Positions 10,481 through 22,505 of a stretch of 64,000 nucleotides of DNA are shown piece after piece. The stretch is taken from positions 21,274,976-21,338,975 of the forward strand of contig JAOANR010000004.1 in the NCBI GenBank assembly GCA_030278955.1. The letters run 5' to 3'. Under the pieces are notes generated by a model, which was not told the DNA's origin, did not search any database, and saw nothing but the letters and a program-made list of their open reading frames with translations. This DNA comes from Hygrophila difformis (taxonomy: Eukaryota; Streptophyta; Magnoliopsida; Lamiales; Acanthaceae). Positions within the stretch are counted from its first letter, which is position 1; every line of letters starts with the position of its first letter. The translations under genes were made by a program, and so were the position numbers.

Positions 10481-10646
10481 GTGTAGCATTGGGGCTACAC
10501 TACTTTGATTTTTCGTTTAATTACACTTCGCCAATTGCAAAATCCAGGTTAATTAAACGAAAAATCAAAGAAAAATGGAGAAGTGTAGCAGTGGAGCTAC
10601 ACTAATTTGCAATTGTAAATTGCACAACACGTGAGACTCACGTGTT
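10481..10646 (+). repeat. Cluster of five perfect dyads
   Basis: Within 166 bp: GTGTAGC/GCTACAC (10481-10500); a 20-bp perfect inverted repeat with arms 10503-10522 and 10551-10570; a second GTGTAGC/GCTACAC (10583-10602); TGCAATT/AATTGCA (10608-10624); and AACACGTGAG/CTCACGTGTT (10626-10646) around a single A, which includes two CACGTG boxes. It lies in sequence present in the first interior unit but absent from the second unit and from element E. Confidence 0.9.
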
Positions 10647-11056
10647 TGTCATCTCCACCACATCCGGACCACGAAGCTCAACAGCTACTCCATCGCTCAT
10701 CCACCTCAACACCACCACTGCGCTGAGGAAACCCTCATCACTGGTGAAACAACAAATGGAGCAGCAGATCTTCGGACCACCAATTGCTCACCACCATCGG
10801 ACAAGCCACGGCCATCATCTCACTTTCCGTCGCCCCTGTCCCGACTGAGCATCTAAAGAGGTTCCCGGTTGGATTAGTTCTGTAATTGACCGAAGATTAT
10901 ACCCGGAATTCAAAGAAATTTAAAATCCGGAATAATTTTCGCAAGGACGGAATTAATCCAACCTAAAATTCTGCAAGTCAAAATTATATATATATATATA
11001 CACATAAACCTCTTGCGCATACTATATTAAATAATTCGGGTAGTAATCAATTAACT

Positions 11057-11141
11057 CACATTTAGAGTACTAAGACTCTAAATGTGAGGATGTTGATATT
11101 TTTGAGAAAACCCGATAACTTCTTCTGTGTTTGCTCTGCAG
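11057..11141 (+). repeat. Hairpin / GAGGATGT / acceptor-like module, copy 2
   Basis: CACATTTAGAGT (11057-11068) pairs perfectly with ACTCTAAATGTG (11075-11086), then GAGGATGTTGAT and a pyrimidine-rich run ending CTCTGCAG at 11141, followed by GAATTTG. It has the same layout as the copy at 10355. A partial third copy lies at 11577-11610 without an obvious acceptor. Confidence 0.75.
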
Positions 11142-13041
11142 GAATTTGTGGAATCACCAAAAAGAAAATTAAAGCTCCAAAACAGGTTCCCGGTTGGATT
11201 GATTCTGTGATTAGTTGAAAGTACTCCTGGAATTTAAAGCAATTTAAAATCCGGAATAACATTTATAAGAACAGAATTAATCCAACCTAATTTATGCAAG
11301 CAAATACAGTAGATTAAATTTTATAAAATCCAAAAATGTGATTGAACAATTTTGATGAAAATCAGAATTTTTCTTAAGTATTGGGCATCGAACAATCGCC
11401 TTGTTCGACGAACCAAACGATCACACATAGCTAAAATCGTCGAACACTTAATTGGTTTGACGAAATAGGCTATCGGAATTATTTTTTATCTTTTATGTTA
11501 ATATTTTCCCCCTCCCTCCCTCCTCTCTTGTGTTATTTTGATTTTGATAATTTGTTTAAGTAGGAATTGATTTACTCACATTTCGAGCAAGGCTCAAAAT
11601 GTGAGGATGTTCATTCTTCACTTAAAAAAAAAAAAGTGTGTTATTTTTATTTTGTTTATTTTTATTATTTTATTTTTAAACCCAGTACGAAGCATGCATA
11701 AATCTGTCTGTAATTCACATATTTGATTTTGGTTTATGATTAAATTTTCAAACTTTTAAATTGGGATAATATAATTGAAGACATGCATGATATGAATTTT
11801 TGAGGTTTTGAGCTATAAAAATTTAATGATACAATCATCTTGTTGGGTAATAAGTCCTCATGTTGAGAATTTAATTGAATAGATTGTAAGAATTTTTCAA
11901 AGATTAAATTTAAGAATATTGTATGACATGAATGAACCATACCATGTGAGATTTGAGCCATGAGTCATTTTTACTCATTCTTTTCTTTGATGTGTGAAAA
12001 TCATTTTAATTAAAGGAAACTAGAACTTGCGATTGGGACCGATTCAAGACCATGCCATATTCCAAAAATCGAGCATATGATCGAGGCACCTAGAAAACCC
12101 AAATTTTTTGCCTTCGTTTGAATTCCAAACCCAAAAATATTTTCCCTTTAGGATTAACCAATTTGAGCCTTAAGCCTAATTTTTCTTTGAAACCCACTAT
12201 ATTATTCCTAGCCTTCTAAAAAGACCAAGAAAATTCAAACCCAAGTGTGTAAGAATGAATTTTATCAAGGCATTAAATTTATGATCATCAAGTCATCAAA
12301 TCGGTATTCAATAAACCGATTCAAAAAAAAAAAAAAAAGAGAAAAGAAAAATGAACATGTTGAGATCCATTCAACATAAATAAATTGCAAATGACAAAGC
12401 AAATTAGACATAGTCTAATGTCATGCAATATGGAAAGAAAAGCAAAAGAAAGAAAGAAATAAATTGATGATCATAAATTTTAAATAATAATAATGCCATG
12501 TTATGATAATATTAATTCTTGCCACTTCTTAGCCCAATAATTCCCTTCCTTACCAAATGTTACAACCGTATGCCCCATTATAACCCTTAAATAAGACCTC
12601 GTGATCTCGATTTGAAGAAATGAGCCGGTGGCGAGTTGGTCCAATTGCAAGCTTATGGGATAATTTAATTAAATTTGATTATGAGTGCTCATTGATAAAA
12701 CCCCTTTTTGAGAGTGAGTGAAATTTCCGTTTCTACTATATGTGAGGCTCTGCTTTTAATTATGTTCATGTCATACTTTAATTCTAGAATTAAATCAATG
12801 ATTATTTCTAAACATGATATTCATGAAGAATTATCAATAATGACTGATTTGTAGGCCTGATTAAGTGGGAAGTATCATTTCATTAAACACTGCAATCAAG
12901 AGAATTTAATACTTGTAGTTTTCGATTGTCTTATCCCAATCTAAAAAGAATGATATTTTTGAAGCCACGAAAATAGATTGAATATGCAGCGTCTATGCTC
13001 TTAGGAGCACTGACTCTGACTGCTCGGGGACGATCAGTATT

Positions 13042-13055
13042 AAATGTGAGGATGT
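13042..13055 (+). other. Polypurine-like tract before the 3' LTR of element C
   Basis: AAATGTGAGGATGT directly precedes the LTR start TGATAATGG. It is a weak polypurine tract by composition, but its position and its exact reuse before the 3' LTR of element E (40141-40154) support a plus-strand priming role. Confidence 0.7.
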
Positions 13056-16000
13056 TGATAATGGCCAAAATTGACCATTATTTTCAATCTATTTCCGTGT
13101 CTAATACGGACATTTGATCGCAGTCCGTTCTTATTTAAATAAGAAAGCAGTTGAATTTAGCAGATTTATGCAAGTTTGTATAAATAATAAGCTGGTATTG
13201 AAAAATACAAAAATATTGTTATTTTCATTAAATTTATGTTAAAAAACCTAAAAACATGATAAAATATTAAAAATCCCACATTTGATAATTATGGTCTAGT
13301 AATATTTGTTCGGTGGAACACGAGTCCATTAAACGAATCACTAGCCAAATAATCAAGTGGAAATAAATATACTTATATTATTATTTTACTTTATATTTTA
13401 ATGTATATATTTATTTTTCTATGTTTAGTTTCATTTCTAATTTCTGCCTTATTTAAATAAATTGGTACACTAATCACTTTTGATTTAAATTAATTGCAGG
13501 TGAATTAATTAAGTCCAAGTGATTTAAGAATCCAGTCCAATCCAACTTTCAGTCCAAATTCTAATAGTCCATCAGTCCAAGCCCATTCATTAGCCCAATA
13601 CCACCCTAGCCCATTACATTAAGCCAAGGCCCAACCACCCTTGGCCCAAACCTAAACCTAACCTAACCCTAATCCAGCCTCCGGCGCCGCCAAGGCCGCC
13701 GGCCGCCGCTCCGGCGAGATTCCGGCGGCCAATTCCATCCAAATCCATCTCCGTCCGGCCATCTCCCCCATTCCCAAAACCATTCCGGCCATCCCCCAAA
13801 TCCAAGCTCACCACCTCCGTCCATTTCCAGATTCCGACGCGCCACCACCAGTGGCCGCGCCCTTCATCCGCCACACCAACACCCCTCCGGCGAACCACCA
13901 ACACCCACATCCCCAAAATCCTCCACCACTGCTGGCTGCCCTCTGCCGCCGCCTTCACCACCCTCCACTCTCCGTCTCCGTTCAAGTTTCCTCCGTCCTT
14001 AGCCGCGATTTCACAGCCGCCTCGCCGCCCTCTCTCCTCCTCCGCCAACACCACTCCGGCGTCCATCTCCGATGGCCGCCTAGGCCTTGCTCTCCATCCT
14101 CATCTCCAAGCGCCGGCAGCATCTTCAAACATCCCATCTCCGGCGTCCTCAACCACCACGGCCGCCGCCGACCTCCGCCCCTTCTTCTTCTTCCATCTAT
14201 TCCTCAATAAAGGAAAAGCAAAAGAAAACAGAGTAGAAATTGGAAACTGGAGACAGAAATAAAGAAGAAGAAAGCAAGAGGAGGAGGAAAACTGGAAACT
14301 GAAAACGAAGTAGAAGAAAGAAGGAGATGAAGAAATGGAAGAAGAAGATGAAACTGGGAAGAAGATCGAAGAAGAGAAGAGAGAAAATGGGGAAAGGAAA
14401 GAGAGGGAGGAAAGAGAAGAATAAAGTGAGAAGAGAAAGAAAGAAATGAAAGAGAAGAGAGAGAGAAAAATTAAACATTTGTCGCGGAAGGGTACTCCGC
14501 GACAAAATGCTCCGCGCCCGAAAACTATTCCGAGACTGTGAGAGGAGAATCAAGCCACAAAAGTTTGTCGCGGAACATGGTTCCGCGACAAAGTGCATCG
14601 CGACCGCGACAGAGAGAGAAAAGCAGAAAGAGACATGTCACGTGACCACTCCCAAATTAAATTCTCACATGCTCTAATACTTGGAGGATCCCAGGACTTG
14701 AGCTCCCGCAGGCACAAACATGTTTGTCCTTTCCTCCTGGACTTTAACTCCCGCCCCCTCCTGGGCGCCATCTTGGAGCTAAAAATTGTTTTGTTCCTAT
14801 GCAATTTGTTCCGCGACAAAGCAGTTGTTTAGCGACCAGATGGGCCTAATGGGCCTAGGGCAAATTCTACTCTCTATAAATATAACCTCCCACCCCCTTG
14901 AACAGTAACCTAGCTACACTTTAGTTTATTTTCACTGTTCTTTGGAGGCACCACTGTGCTCTCCAAAAATTATGTTAGATAGGTAGTTTTATTTATTTTA
15001 TGCAATGTAGTAGATCTTAGCTTAGTTTGATTTATGCTTTGTAATAAATAAGTGTAGCTAGTGTTCACTTTTATTTTTTCCAGTTTTATATTTTGTAGTT
15101 TGTGGGTTTCAAACACTTAATTAATGGGTGTATTTTGAACCATGCTTTGGTATTGTAGTTAGGTTTTATTGCTTTCCTTATTTTATAAAATGCATAAACA
15201 CTTGATATTTACCCTTGATAGATTTAATGTAGGTTTTATTTTATTTTATTTTTATCTTTATTTTTAGTGTTAGCATAGTTAGTTTGTACTCTTGCTTCTT
15301 GTGCTAGTTTTAGCCTTTTCTTTTATTTTTATTTTACTGCTCTTGCTCTTTTTAGTATTAGGTAGTATTGTTACTTTTTATTTTCTATTTCTAGTGCATT
15401 GGATCTAAAGAGGGATAGTGTTAAAGTGTTTGTGCATTTTTATTTGAAATTACATCTCCTATATTGTATTGCATCACATTGTAACCCCACGGGTTGCAAT
15501 GTAATTTTCCCGTTGTGATCCCACGGATCACAACGCACACCCATGTAATGCAATATAAGGGGTTATGCTGCCAAAATTTTTATAAACTTTAAAACCCTTT
15601 GTCGCGATGCAATCTTGTCGCGGAACCACGTTCCGCGACAAAACCCATGTTTCGCGACAAAGGACCAAATTCTTGCATTTTGTCTGCATGGCTTTTGTCG
15701 CGGAATACCCTTGTCGCGGAACCACGTTCCGCGACAAAATTTTATTCCGAGACAGAAAATTATGCCTTGCCATTATTTTGAAACCCTTGGTCGCGAAGCA
15801 ATCTTGTCGCGGAACCACGTTCCGCGACAAAATCCTTGATTAGCGACCAAGGACCCAAATACTTGTAATTTTATTCTGGGAGGACTCTGGCGCGGAACCT
15901 TTGTCGCGGAACCACGCACCGCGACAAAATTCTTGTTCCGCGACCAGGAATTATGTCCTTACCAATTTTAAACCCTCTTTGTCGCTATGCCTCTTTGTCG

Positions 16001-18898
16001 CGGAACCATGTTCCGCGACAAAATTTTTGCTTAAGCGACAAAGCAAACCCTAATTTTCAAAATCCCATTTCTCTTATTTCCCACCCCTTTGTCGCGAAAC
16101 CTTTGTCGCGGAACCATGCTCCGCGACACAAACTCTGCATCGCGACAAAGTGGCACCTTTTTGCCAAATTTTTATTCTTCATTTCACTCCATTAATTAAT
16201 TGAACCTTTATATTAATATTTTGAGGTTGAAATCCAATGATCTCAACCCATGATTAATTTGATATAAAGAACTTTGTTCAATTTCCCATTAAAAGATTCT
16301 TCTACAAATAATTAAACTCTAATGATCTAAGTATATAATCCGGACTGTAATTAATTAATTAATTATGGAATGAGTGATTATTTAGACATAAAGAGTTATT
16401 ATGGAATCATTTCCATATCCTTGCATGAGAAACCAAAATCTCTCATGCAAGATGACCCAAAAATATTTTCTTTTATTTATTTTGTCTTTTCCGTGTTGTG
16501 TGAAACAGCTAGTAAGGAATATATCAGATTAATGTTGGCGGGTATTCCCACACGGATAACTAGCTCGTATTCTGTATATTAATTATTAATTGTTATTTTG
16601 CATGGTCCGGATAGTGGTCGGTGGATGCCTTGGCGGTTCGTCCATCCGGGATTATAATAGCTGCTCAGCTGACTCCTATCCGGATACAGTTTTATTTTCT
16701 TTATCTTAATTTCAAACCCGAATCTGGAACTGTAGTAATGTTAGACGATATATGCCAATGTCATCTAATGATTATTGTAGTAATAGAACATGTGGGTTTT
16801 TATCAAAATTCACAGATAGTGGAGTCTCAGATGACGGCGGCAACTGTCATTTGAGGCATTCCACTGTCTAAAAATCATTCCATCCAAATGAGAGGGAAAT
16901 TGGACAGCAGATGTTTGCAGTCCACCCAATCGTTTTGCCATCTTTTTAGCCAAATAAATTCTTCTCATCTCCGGCTATTTCATCTCTGTGTATCAACTTC
17001 TGTCTAAACCCACCTAATATTTTGGGTTATTTAATTTTACACTTCCTTATAAATTTATGCATGATATTATTATGTAGATATTGTGGTCATTATTATTTTG
17101 GGATCCTTCCCTTGGACATAGAAGTCATGATTTAAATCAGATGTCTCATAATAAATTTCCAGCAAAAATTCCTTTATAAAAACCGGATCTTAGTAAGGGA
17201 TAAATTCGACAGTTATGACTAATTCACATCCGACTGGGGGTTGATTTTGGGAAATTAGAAGCAGAGTCAGCGATTAGGTCTCACCTAGACTGAAAGGATC
17301 TGTGTTTTAATTGAGAGTCTAGTACCTGATAGGGAATGTTTTTCAGATTTATTATTTTCCAAAATTGCTGAGTATTGGGAATTTAATATTAAATATTGCA
17401 CTGAGATGGGGTCCACTTGGATTCAAATACGGTGTGATAGGTAATACTAGAGGAACAATATTTGGGCCTTGGTTATTTTCTAAGGTAGGGTTGAGTATTC
17501 TTTCAACTGCTATCCTCTTCTGCCAAAGCCTATTTTTGAGTCCCGAGTGAGTGCATCCGGAACGAACTAATTTATTAGTTCGTTTCATTAGTTTGTATCT
17601 CATAACCACCCGACGGGAAGTGAACACTGCGAGCGGTTCACCGAGAATAGGGAATTCTTGATCCACACCCGGTCATCCTGACCGGGGGCTTTCTTTTACT
17701 ACCAGGGTCAAACTTTCAAAAACCTCCGAGTGATAGGATTTTAAATGCTTTCTTTACCGCTTTCTTTACCGCTTTATTTTGATTGCTTTCCTTAGAGGTC
17801 ACTCGGTTGTATTGAGAGTTGCGTAACTGCTACTAGGACTGAGAGTTAAGGGATAGTTCAGGGCTTGATTAGAATCTTTGGGTGTGACATGGGGGAATGA
17901 TAGTGGTACTTGACACTTCAATTAATGATTTGTCAGGTGTTGCTTGTCCACCACAGATAAATAATATAACTTTGCAAGGCCTGTGAAGGGAGTTATGAGT
18001 CTGTGGTATCTTAGATCATGTTTTCTTAAGAGCATGTAAACTCTTACTGTAAGTACCTGTCTGTTAAAGGGAATATGGTATAGAGAGCATGAGAGTTAGC
18101 TAACTAATGGATTATCCCAAGCCAAGATCTGTGTAACAAAATGGAAGTTTAATTGTGTTTCATCTGAATCTTGTCCAATCTTTATTCTTTTCTTCCCGTC
18201 CCTTCTGTCATATTTTAAATCTGCTTTCTTAGAATAATCTTAATCGCTTTCTTAGAATAATTTTATTGCTTTCTTAGATTAAATTTAATTCGCTTTCTAG
18301 AATAATTTTATCTGCTTTATTTTAATTGCTTTCATAATCTAATTTAAATTATGTCAAGTAGTTGTTAGTCAAAACACAAACTCGAATCGAGTAACCGAGT
18401 GGAAAATCTTAGTAAATGACGTGGGCCCTGCTTCCATCGCACATCCTCCAGTGAACGATCCGGTACTTACTATAAATTACTGCAATTTTTGACTCCGTGC
18501 GCTTTCGGGGGCACAGTTTCTTAACACGAGTAAATAAAAATGTGATTTTTCAGAAAATACTCATGTAGTGGGAATCTGCCGAAAGTTTCATGGTAGGTAA
18601 TCTCATGACATGAAATCATGAGAAGTATCATGGCACATATGCCGGGGACCCTCAGTGTGACAGGCTGAAGGTCAATCTATCCCGGTTGTACCATGAGACT
18701 TGTCAAAAGTTTCATGACATGAGAGGACTGCAGCGCCATTTGAAATTAAAGCACCCCACCTGAGTAATAAAAAATGGCACTCTTAATATATCCCTAAACC
18801 CTTTCCCGTGAATCATAACTCTCTTCATTTTAATAAATTCAAACCTGATATATTTTATTGAAAAATACTCGTGTTAATGAAATTTGTCAAAAGTTTCA
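13056..18898 (+). repeat. 3' LTR of element C (5,843 bp)
   Basis: Nearly identical to 4350-10226 apart from scattered single-base changes and the lack of the 15-bp and 19-bp duplications, which together account for the whole 34-bp length difference. Promoter copy at 14841-14882, palindrome array at 15615-16128, conserved block near 17472-17686. It ends GTTTCA at 18898, directly against the AAGAC duplication. Confidence 0.95.
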
Positions 18899-18903
18899 AA
18901 GAC
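18899..18903 (+). other. Target-site duplication AAGAC, right copy
   Basis: Matches 4345-4349. The gag-pol frame of element B resumes here: the residues before the insertion (LIED) lead on to the MAQQIRVIQ segment that starts at 18904. Confidence 0.95.
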
Positions 18904-19445
18904 ATGGCTCAACAAATCAGAGTGATCCAAGGGAAGATGAAAGCCGCTCAAGACCGTCAAAAGAGTTATGCCGACGTGAGACGACAAGACCTAGAATTTC
19001 AAGTGGGAGATAGGGTCATGCTAAAGATATCACCCGTGAAGGGGGTGATGCGCTTTGGCAAACGAGGGAAGTTAAGTCCTCGATACATAGGACCTTACGA
19101 AATTCTAGAACCAGTCGGAACTCTAGCCTACCGATTGGCTTTACCGCCACACTTAGAGTTCATAATGTCTTCCATGTCTCGCAACTAAAGAAGTATGTGC
19201 CGGACCCGACACATGTACTTCAACCGGAGATAATTGAGCTAGACGAAGATTTGACTTACGAAGAAGTCCCAGTGCGTATTCTCGATACTAAGGAACGAGT
19301 AACGAGGAACAAAACCATCAAAATGATCAAGGTTCTTTGGTCAAACCACGAAAGTGAGACGGCAACTTGGGAAGTAGAATCCGACATGAGAGAACGATAC
19401 CCGACGTTGTTCCAAACCGATTCCGACACAGTTATGGGGACATAA
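18904..19445 (+). pseudogene. gag-pol: Chromovirus pol, 3' part: integrase C-terminus and chromodomain
   Basis: This continues the polyprotein cut at 4349. It covers the integrase C-terminal region with a GPY/F-type motif (RYIGPYEIL, about 19080-19110), then a frameshift near 19152 in the segment that normally links to the chromodomain. The next frame (about 19190-19445) holds a chromodomain with conserved aromatic positions (VLWSNHESETATWE) and ends at TAA 19443-19445. The chromodomain is thought to target integration to heterochromatin. With the frameshift and the 14.5-kb insertion, integrase from this copy cannot be intact. Confidence 0.92.
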
Positions 19446-19674
19446 CTGCAATCTTAAGGGGGAGAGGATGTCATACCCCCTAATTTTTCGTGCATTTTTG
19501 TAAAATTTTGAACTACGTTATGGCTTGATCCCTTTACCGGGTACGTAGGCAGCTTAGAAGTTTTAATTCTAAGTTCAGTCACAACATAATAAAACAAACA
19601 CAAGACCTTAGCACGAGACGAGAAAAGCCGAAACACAACTTCGAGGACGAAGTTGATTCTTAAGGAGGGTAGAC
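19446..19674 (+). other. 3' UTR of element B with two polypurine tracts
   Basis: No gene. TTAAGGGGGAGAGGATG (19453-19469) is followed by TCATACCCCC, which resembles an LTR start. The functional tract TTAAGGAGGGTAGAC (19660-19674) directly precedes the LTR start TGTAATACCC. The same double arrangement is found on the minus strand in elements D (47425-47700) and G (52426-52700). Confidence 0.8.
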
Positions 19675-22269
19675 TGTAATACCCGAGAATTTTCCAACAT
19701 AAAATAAAACAATAATTAAATAAATAAATAATAAATAAAATAAATACTATAAATAAATAAACAAATCCAGCAAATAAAAGAAATAAATAAAGATAAGGAA
19801 ATGAGAAATGAGATTTTTACTTAAAAAGGAATTAAAGGAATTTAATTAAATAAAAGGATGGATAAATGGTACACCAAAACCCGACACTAATGAACTCGAG
19901 TATTCGAGTCCAAAACATCCAATTAGACTGAGAATAAAATTAGAGAGAAAGTATGAACCCGAATATACCCCGGAAATCGGAATTCGGGAGCATAGAGGGA
20001 TAGAAACCCGAAAGAGAGGCGGAAAAGCACGACGGATCGCACGAACCGTCCGGACCGAAGTCCAGGCGAAGTCGGCGCGGTGGCCGCGCGGTGAAGTGGC
20101 TTTAGCGCGCCACGACCGCGCCACCCCACAGATTCGTTTGTTGCGTGAATCTCTCGCCCGAACGCGGATTTTTCGACTTTCGGTTGAACATCTCTCGACT
20201 CCAGACTTCTAGGTCGGTTGTGGACGCCCTAGGAATTAAGAATTCTATAAATAAGCCCCTTGGGAGCCCCAAACGAGTTTACAAAACCCTACAATCTCCT
20301 ATACGTTCGAAACCCTAAATTCGGAGTCGACGGAAAGCACCAAACGGAGGCAGCAGCTTGGACGAGAATCCAAGGTCTCCAAACGTTGTGGTAAGCTCTA
20401 GTCCAATAAATCTTTTCACGTTTCAATCCGAAAACGGATTCTAACTTCGGTTCTTTTCTTTCTACACCCCGTATCGAATCTAGATCGTAGAACCCGACGA
20501 ACGGAGAGGAGAAACGGTGATCTGGAAGCCACGCCTCCGAACTAGACATCCCCGACGTTCATAGACGCTGTAAGTTAACCTTACATGGTTTTGGGAGATT
20601 TTAAAACATTCGAAACCTAAAAGATGCAACAAGAACCATAAATCTGTCCACTTTTGTTTTTCTACCGACGCAACAGATTTGGTGAATTTTTCCGACCCTT
20701 AAAACGAACTCAAACGGAAAAACTTAAAACACAAAAAACGTTCCTAAGACTTAGACCTAGCTACTGTAAAAATGTGAGAATTTTTGGAGTTGATTTGATA
20801 TGTGAAAACCCGTTGAAACCGAACTGTTTGATTCTAGATCTTGAAATCTTGGACAGAACTTAGGAATGATCTTGATCTCGTTTTTGACATAGGATCTAGG
20901 CTGTTTTAGATCTTTGGCCAAACATGAAAGTTGTAGATAAATGTCTTAAGATGATCCCTGTCAAATTTCATTAAATTTGGAGTTGAATTGATATGGTAGA
21001 ATTTGAAATCTTTAAACTGTGGTGCATTAAACTCGGACAGATTTCTTCTTATGCGAAAATTGGCGATTTTGACCTACTTAGGTATCTCGGATTGAAAGAG
21101 TTAAAACACGAAAGTTGTAGATCTTGATGTTTCCGAGTCAGATACGAAATTTTGGAATTTTTGGAATTAAATCTGATTTTAGACGAATTTTGGAGTAAAC
21201 TGTGATTTACCGAACGAAATCTTGAAATCTTGTTGAAACATGGATTTACCCTTTAGGGTTGAAACGAATCGAGATATTATTTCTAAATTAATGCAATGGA
21301 AGGCAGATTTTAAAAATTAAATCCCCTTACAAACTTGATAAATTAAAATTAGGGGTGAGTGCTCTGCAGGGTGCCCCCTAACGATTCACTTCGTGCCGTA
21401 ATGGACGATGGTGACCCCGCGCACTAAATTTGAGATATGGATTGCCTAAATGGCGAAACTTAGAGCCTACACTCTCGTGAATATCCGTATGGGTTTCCCG
21501 AGGCTCCGGAGTGGTACTGGGTATGGCTGATACGGTTGCGGCCGCCGGGCTACCGGCTAAACTTGTTGACATCGCGATTTTTATCGTGAAACTTTGAAAT
21601 ACCAAATCGGGAATGTAATGGGGATTCTAAATTAAATTAAACTAGATTAAATGATATTGTTGTCAAATTAAATTATTTAAATGCTTTATTTAAATTATGG
21701 CTATTATCTTGAACCATGTGATATGTGTTATTAAATAGAGCCTGAGATGAATTATGCTATTGGATATGGATTAGATGAAACTAAATATTATGTTATTATC
21801 ATGCTTTTGTTAATTATTAAATTTGTGGCTTTTAAACCCTACGATCATGCATGTGTTAACTTACTCAGCAATTTTGCTGACCAAAACCATTTTTATTCCT
21901 TTCCTTACAGAATATGTGGAATGAGCCTGTATGAGCACGAATCATGCATGGGATTTTGGGAATTGTTATTTTGCTTTTAAATTTCGTACTTAGACTATAT
22001 TATGAACGGGCCTGTTTAACCCGTGTGTTGGCCATGTCGGCCCTTTTTATATTTTCCGCTGCGATACTGTACTAAACTAAATATTTCCGCTGCGCTATGC
22101 TATTATTATTTTCGAATTATATTGTATGGGCTATTTTGAATGCTTGAAATGTTTTAAATACTGCAATACCTAGCCTTGCATCTCTTTAGTAAGCTCGGAG
22201 AAACCGTGTCTACTAGGGAGATGTGGCGGTGACATCCCGACCTGGGTGACCAAAAACCGGGGTGTTACA
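19675..22269 (+). repeat. 3' LTR of element B (2,595 bp)
   Basis: Starts TGTAATACCC and ends GGGTGTTACA, with TGTAA/TTACA inverted termini. A TATA box (CTATAAATA) is at 20245-20253. G/C-rich inverted sequences (GCGCGGTGGCCGCGCGG) lie near 20075-20092. The last 159 bp match the visible 5' LTR. No coding content. Confidence 0.93.
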
Positions 22270-22449
22270 TGTTTACAGAGAATTCTTATGCTAAATACAT
22301 CTGTATGAATCTGAGTAGTCCGGATAAGTCAAGGATTTTGAATAGCAATTTCATCTTAATATACTTACAGGACTATTATTTCTTACAAATAATTGAAGGA
22401 ATTACTCTGAGAAGCTAAGGCTTGTGTAACCATTGGATGATAGATTTAA
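22270..22449 (+). other. Short spacer, probably LTR fragment of the outer Athila-type element (A)
   Basis: These 180 bp lie between the end of element B and the start of element D. No gene. By nesting logic they should be host sequence for both insertions. Right of the D-F-G block, at 57288, the sequence is the U5 part of an Athila-type LTR, so this is probably an upstream piece of the same LTR. TTAA stands at both flanks (22446-22449 and 57288-57291). The assignment is inference. Confidence 0.5.
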
Positions 22450-22505
22450 TGTAACACCCCGGATTTGATAACCCAGGCCGGGATGTCACCGCCACACCTC
22501 CCTAG
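22450..22505 (-). repeat. 3' LTR of element D, terminal piece
   Basis: Begins TGTAACACCCC on the plus strand, the complement of the usual LTR end. It continues at 44953 after element E: the phrase CCGCCACACCTCCCTAG then CAAGACACG is intact in the related LTR of element G near 54660-54690. Confidence 0.92.
22501..22505 (+). other. Target-site duplication CCTAG, left copy
   Basis: CCTAG precedes the TGATAATGG start of element E and is repeated at 44948-44952 after its end. Confidence 0.95.

Larger units (their letters stand above)
10245..13055 (+). other. Non-coding interior of element C
   Basis: No gag-pol homology and no convincing gene; frames are short and scattered. The first part is built from two related units (about 10355-10980 and 11057-11300), each with a hairpin, GAGGATGT, a CAG acceptor-like site and a GGTTCCCGGTTGGATT segment. 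The first unit carries an extra segment of about 370 bp including the hairpin cluster 10481-10646. A third, partial hairpin module is at 11577-11610. From about 11690 onward the DNA resembles 38790-40154 of element E, including an A-tract near 12327. Confidence 0.85.
4350..18898 (+). mobile_element. Non-autonomous giant-LTR retrotransposon (element C, LARD-like)
   Basis: The element is 14.5 kb, with LTRs of 5,877 and 5,843 bp, a tRNA-Asp PBS at 10227-10244, and a 2.8-kb interior with no gag, protease, RT, RNase H or integrase. It is flanked by AAGAC duplications inside the integrase of element B. The architecture fits the class of large retrotransposon derivatives, which must be mobilised by another element. 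PBS, LTR ends and U5 resemble Athila-type elements, so an Athila relative is the likely helper (inference). The LTRs are nearly identical, so insertion was recent and followed that of element B. Confidence 0.95.
1..22269 (+). mobile_element. Tekay-type Ty3/gypsy chromovirus (element B), split by a nested element
   Basis: The order is LTR end, PBS, gag-protease-RT-RNase H-integrase-chromodomain, polypurine tract, LTR, which defines a Ty3/gypsy chromovirus. The chromodomain style and the initiator tRNA-Met PBS point to the Tekay (Del) lineage. The 5' LTR is cut by the window start. Bases 4350-18898 are a later insertion, so the element proper is about 7.7 kb within the window. The 159 visible bases of the 5' LTR differ at one position from the matching end of the 3' LTR, so the insertion is fairly recent. 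It cannot be autonomous: the N-terminal part of gag is missing, integrase is interrupted, and there is a frameshift near 19152. Confidence 0.93.

Noticed and set aside
10642..10848. 68-codon frame after the hairpin cluster
   Set aside because: Short, no homology recognised, absent from the sister unit and from element E.
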